NCBI GenBank assembly: GCA_004552965.1
Contig: SFMU01000078.1
Location: 1-5,573, forward strand
Length of the DNA: 5,573 nucleotides
DNA from: Bacteroidales bacterium
Lineage (GTDB): Bacteria; Bacteroidota; Bacteroidia; Bacteroidales; UBA932
Reading direction: 5' to 3'
Shown here: piece after piece, positions 5,521-5,573 of the stretch
How positions within the stretch are numbered: position 1 is the stretch's first letter
How the letters are laid out: every line of letters begins with the position of its first letter
The notes under the pieces: generated by a model
What the model was told of the DNA's origin: nothing
The model's database searches: none
The model's input: the letters and a program-made list of their open reading frames with translations, nothing else
Translations under genes and position numbers: made by a program

Positions 5521-5573
5521 TCAAAACAATTCTCAAGCCGGCCCGAGAGGCGGTCTTCGCCACGGCCACCCTA

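Noticed and set aside
5465..5572. Minus-strand frame open from the right edge (35 codons) ending in a TGA in the third repeat unit
   Set aside because: It could be the tail of a gene beyond the window, but it is short and Arg/Glu-rich, has no recognisable motif, and runs into the repeat in a different frame from the coding-like one.
5092..5573. Plus-strand frame open from 5074 off the right edge, with an ATG at 5092
   Set aside because: It overlaps the MATE start antisense. In the repeat unit checked (5401-5460) only 9 of 20 third positions are G/C, and I see no recognisable domain. Long open frames are common by chance in GC-rich DNA.

Overview
The window looks like part of a GC-rich Bacteroidales chromosome, probably a gut-type lineage. 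Three things suggest this. A close match to the Bacteroidetes sigma promoter (TTTG, 20 nt, TAACTTTG) lies in one intergenic gap. An UpxY-like NusG paralogue heads a polysaccharide gene set. Most starts have weak or absent Shine-Dalgarno sequences. The assignment to genus is open. All confident genes lie on the minus strand, so transcription runs from right to left.

Right edge to 5103: a 471-bp stretch with no confident gene. It holds three tandem copies of a ~60-bp unit (5342-5520) and other short repeats. 5102-3735: a complete MATE-family (NorM-like) efflux transporter followed by a weak candidate terminator. 3734-3464: a gap with a strong promoter candidate and a ~200-nt leader containing several hairpins and a small open frame. 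3463-2948: a NusG/UpxY-type transcription antiterminator. 2805-1507: a UDP-glucuronate 4-epimerase-like SDR enzyme that carries an unusual ~74-residue Ala/Gly/Pro/Cys-rich insertion built on a 57-bp DNA repeat. 1329 to beyond the left edge: a membrane-anchored CapD/FlaA1/WbpM-type nucleotide-sugar 4,6-dehydratase, cut off by the window.

The likely reading is that the antiterminator is the first gene of a capsule or exopolysaccharide operon. It would act on its own leader to let polymerase read through the long downstream operon. The epimerase and the dehydratase would supply nucleotide-sugar precursors (UDP-galacturonate, and a 4-keto-6-deoxy-HexNAc derivative). The MATE transporter appears to be a separate upstream unit and need not be part of the polysaccharide system.

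The observations most worth a second look are the repeat-built insertion in the epimerase, the structured leader with an upstream small ORF and TTG start for the antiterminator, and the 60-bp repeats upstream of the transporter, which look coding-like on the minus strand. None of these amounts to a demonstrated new system.
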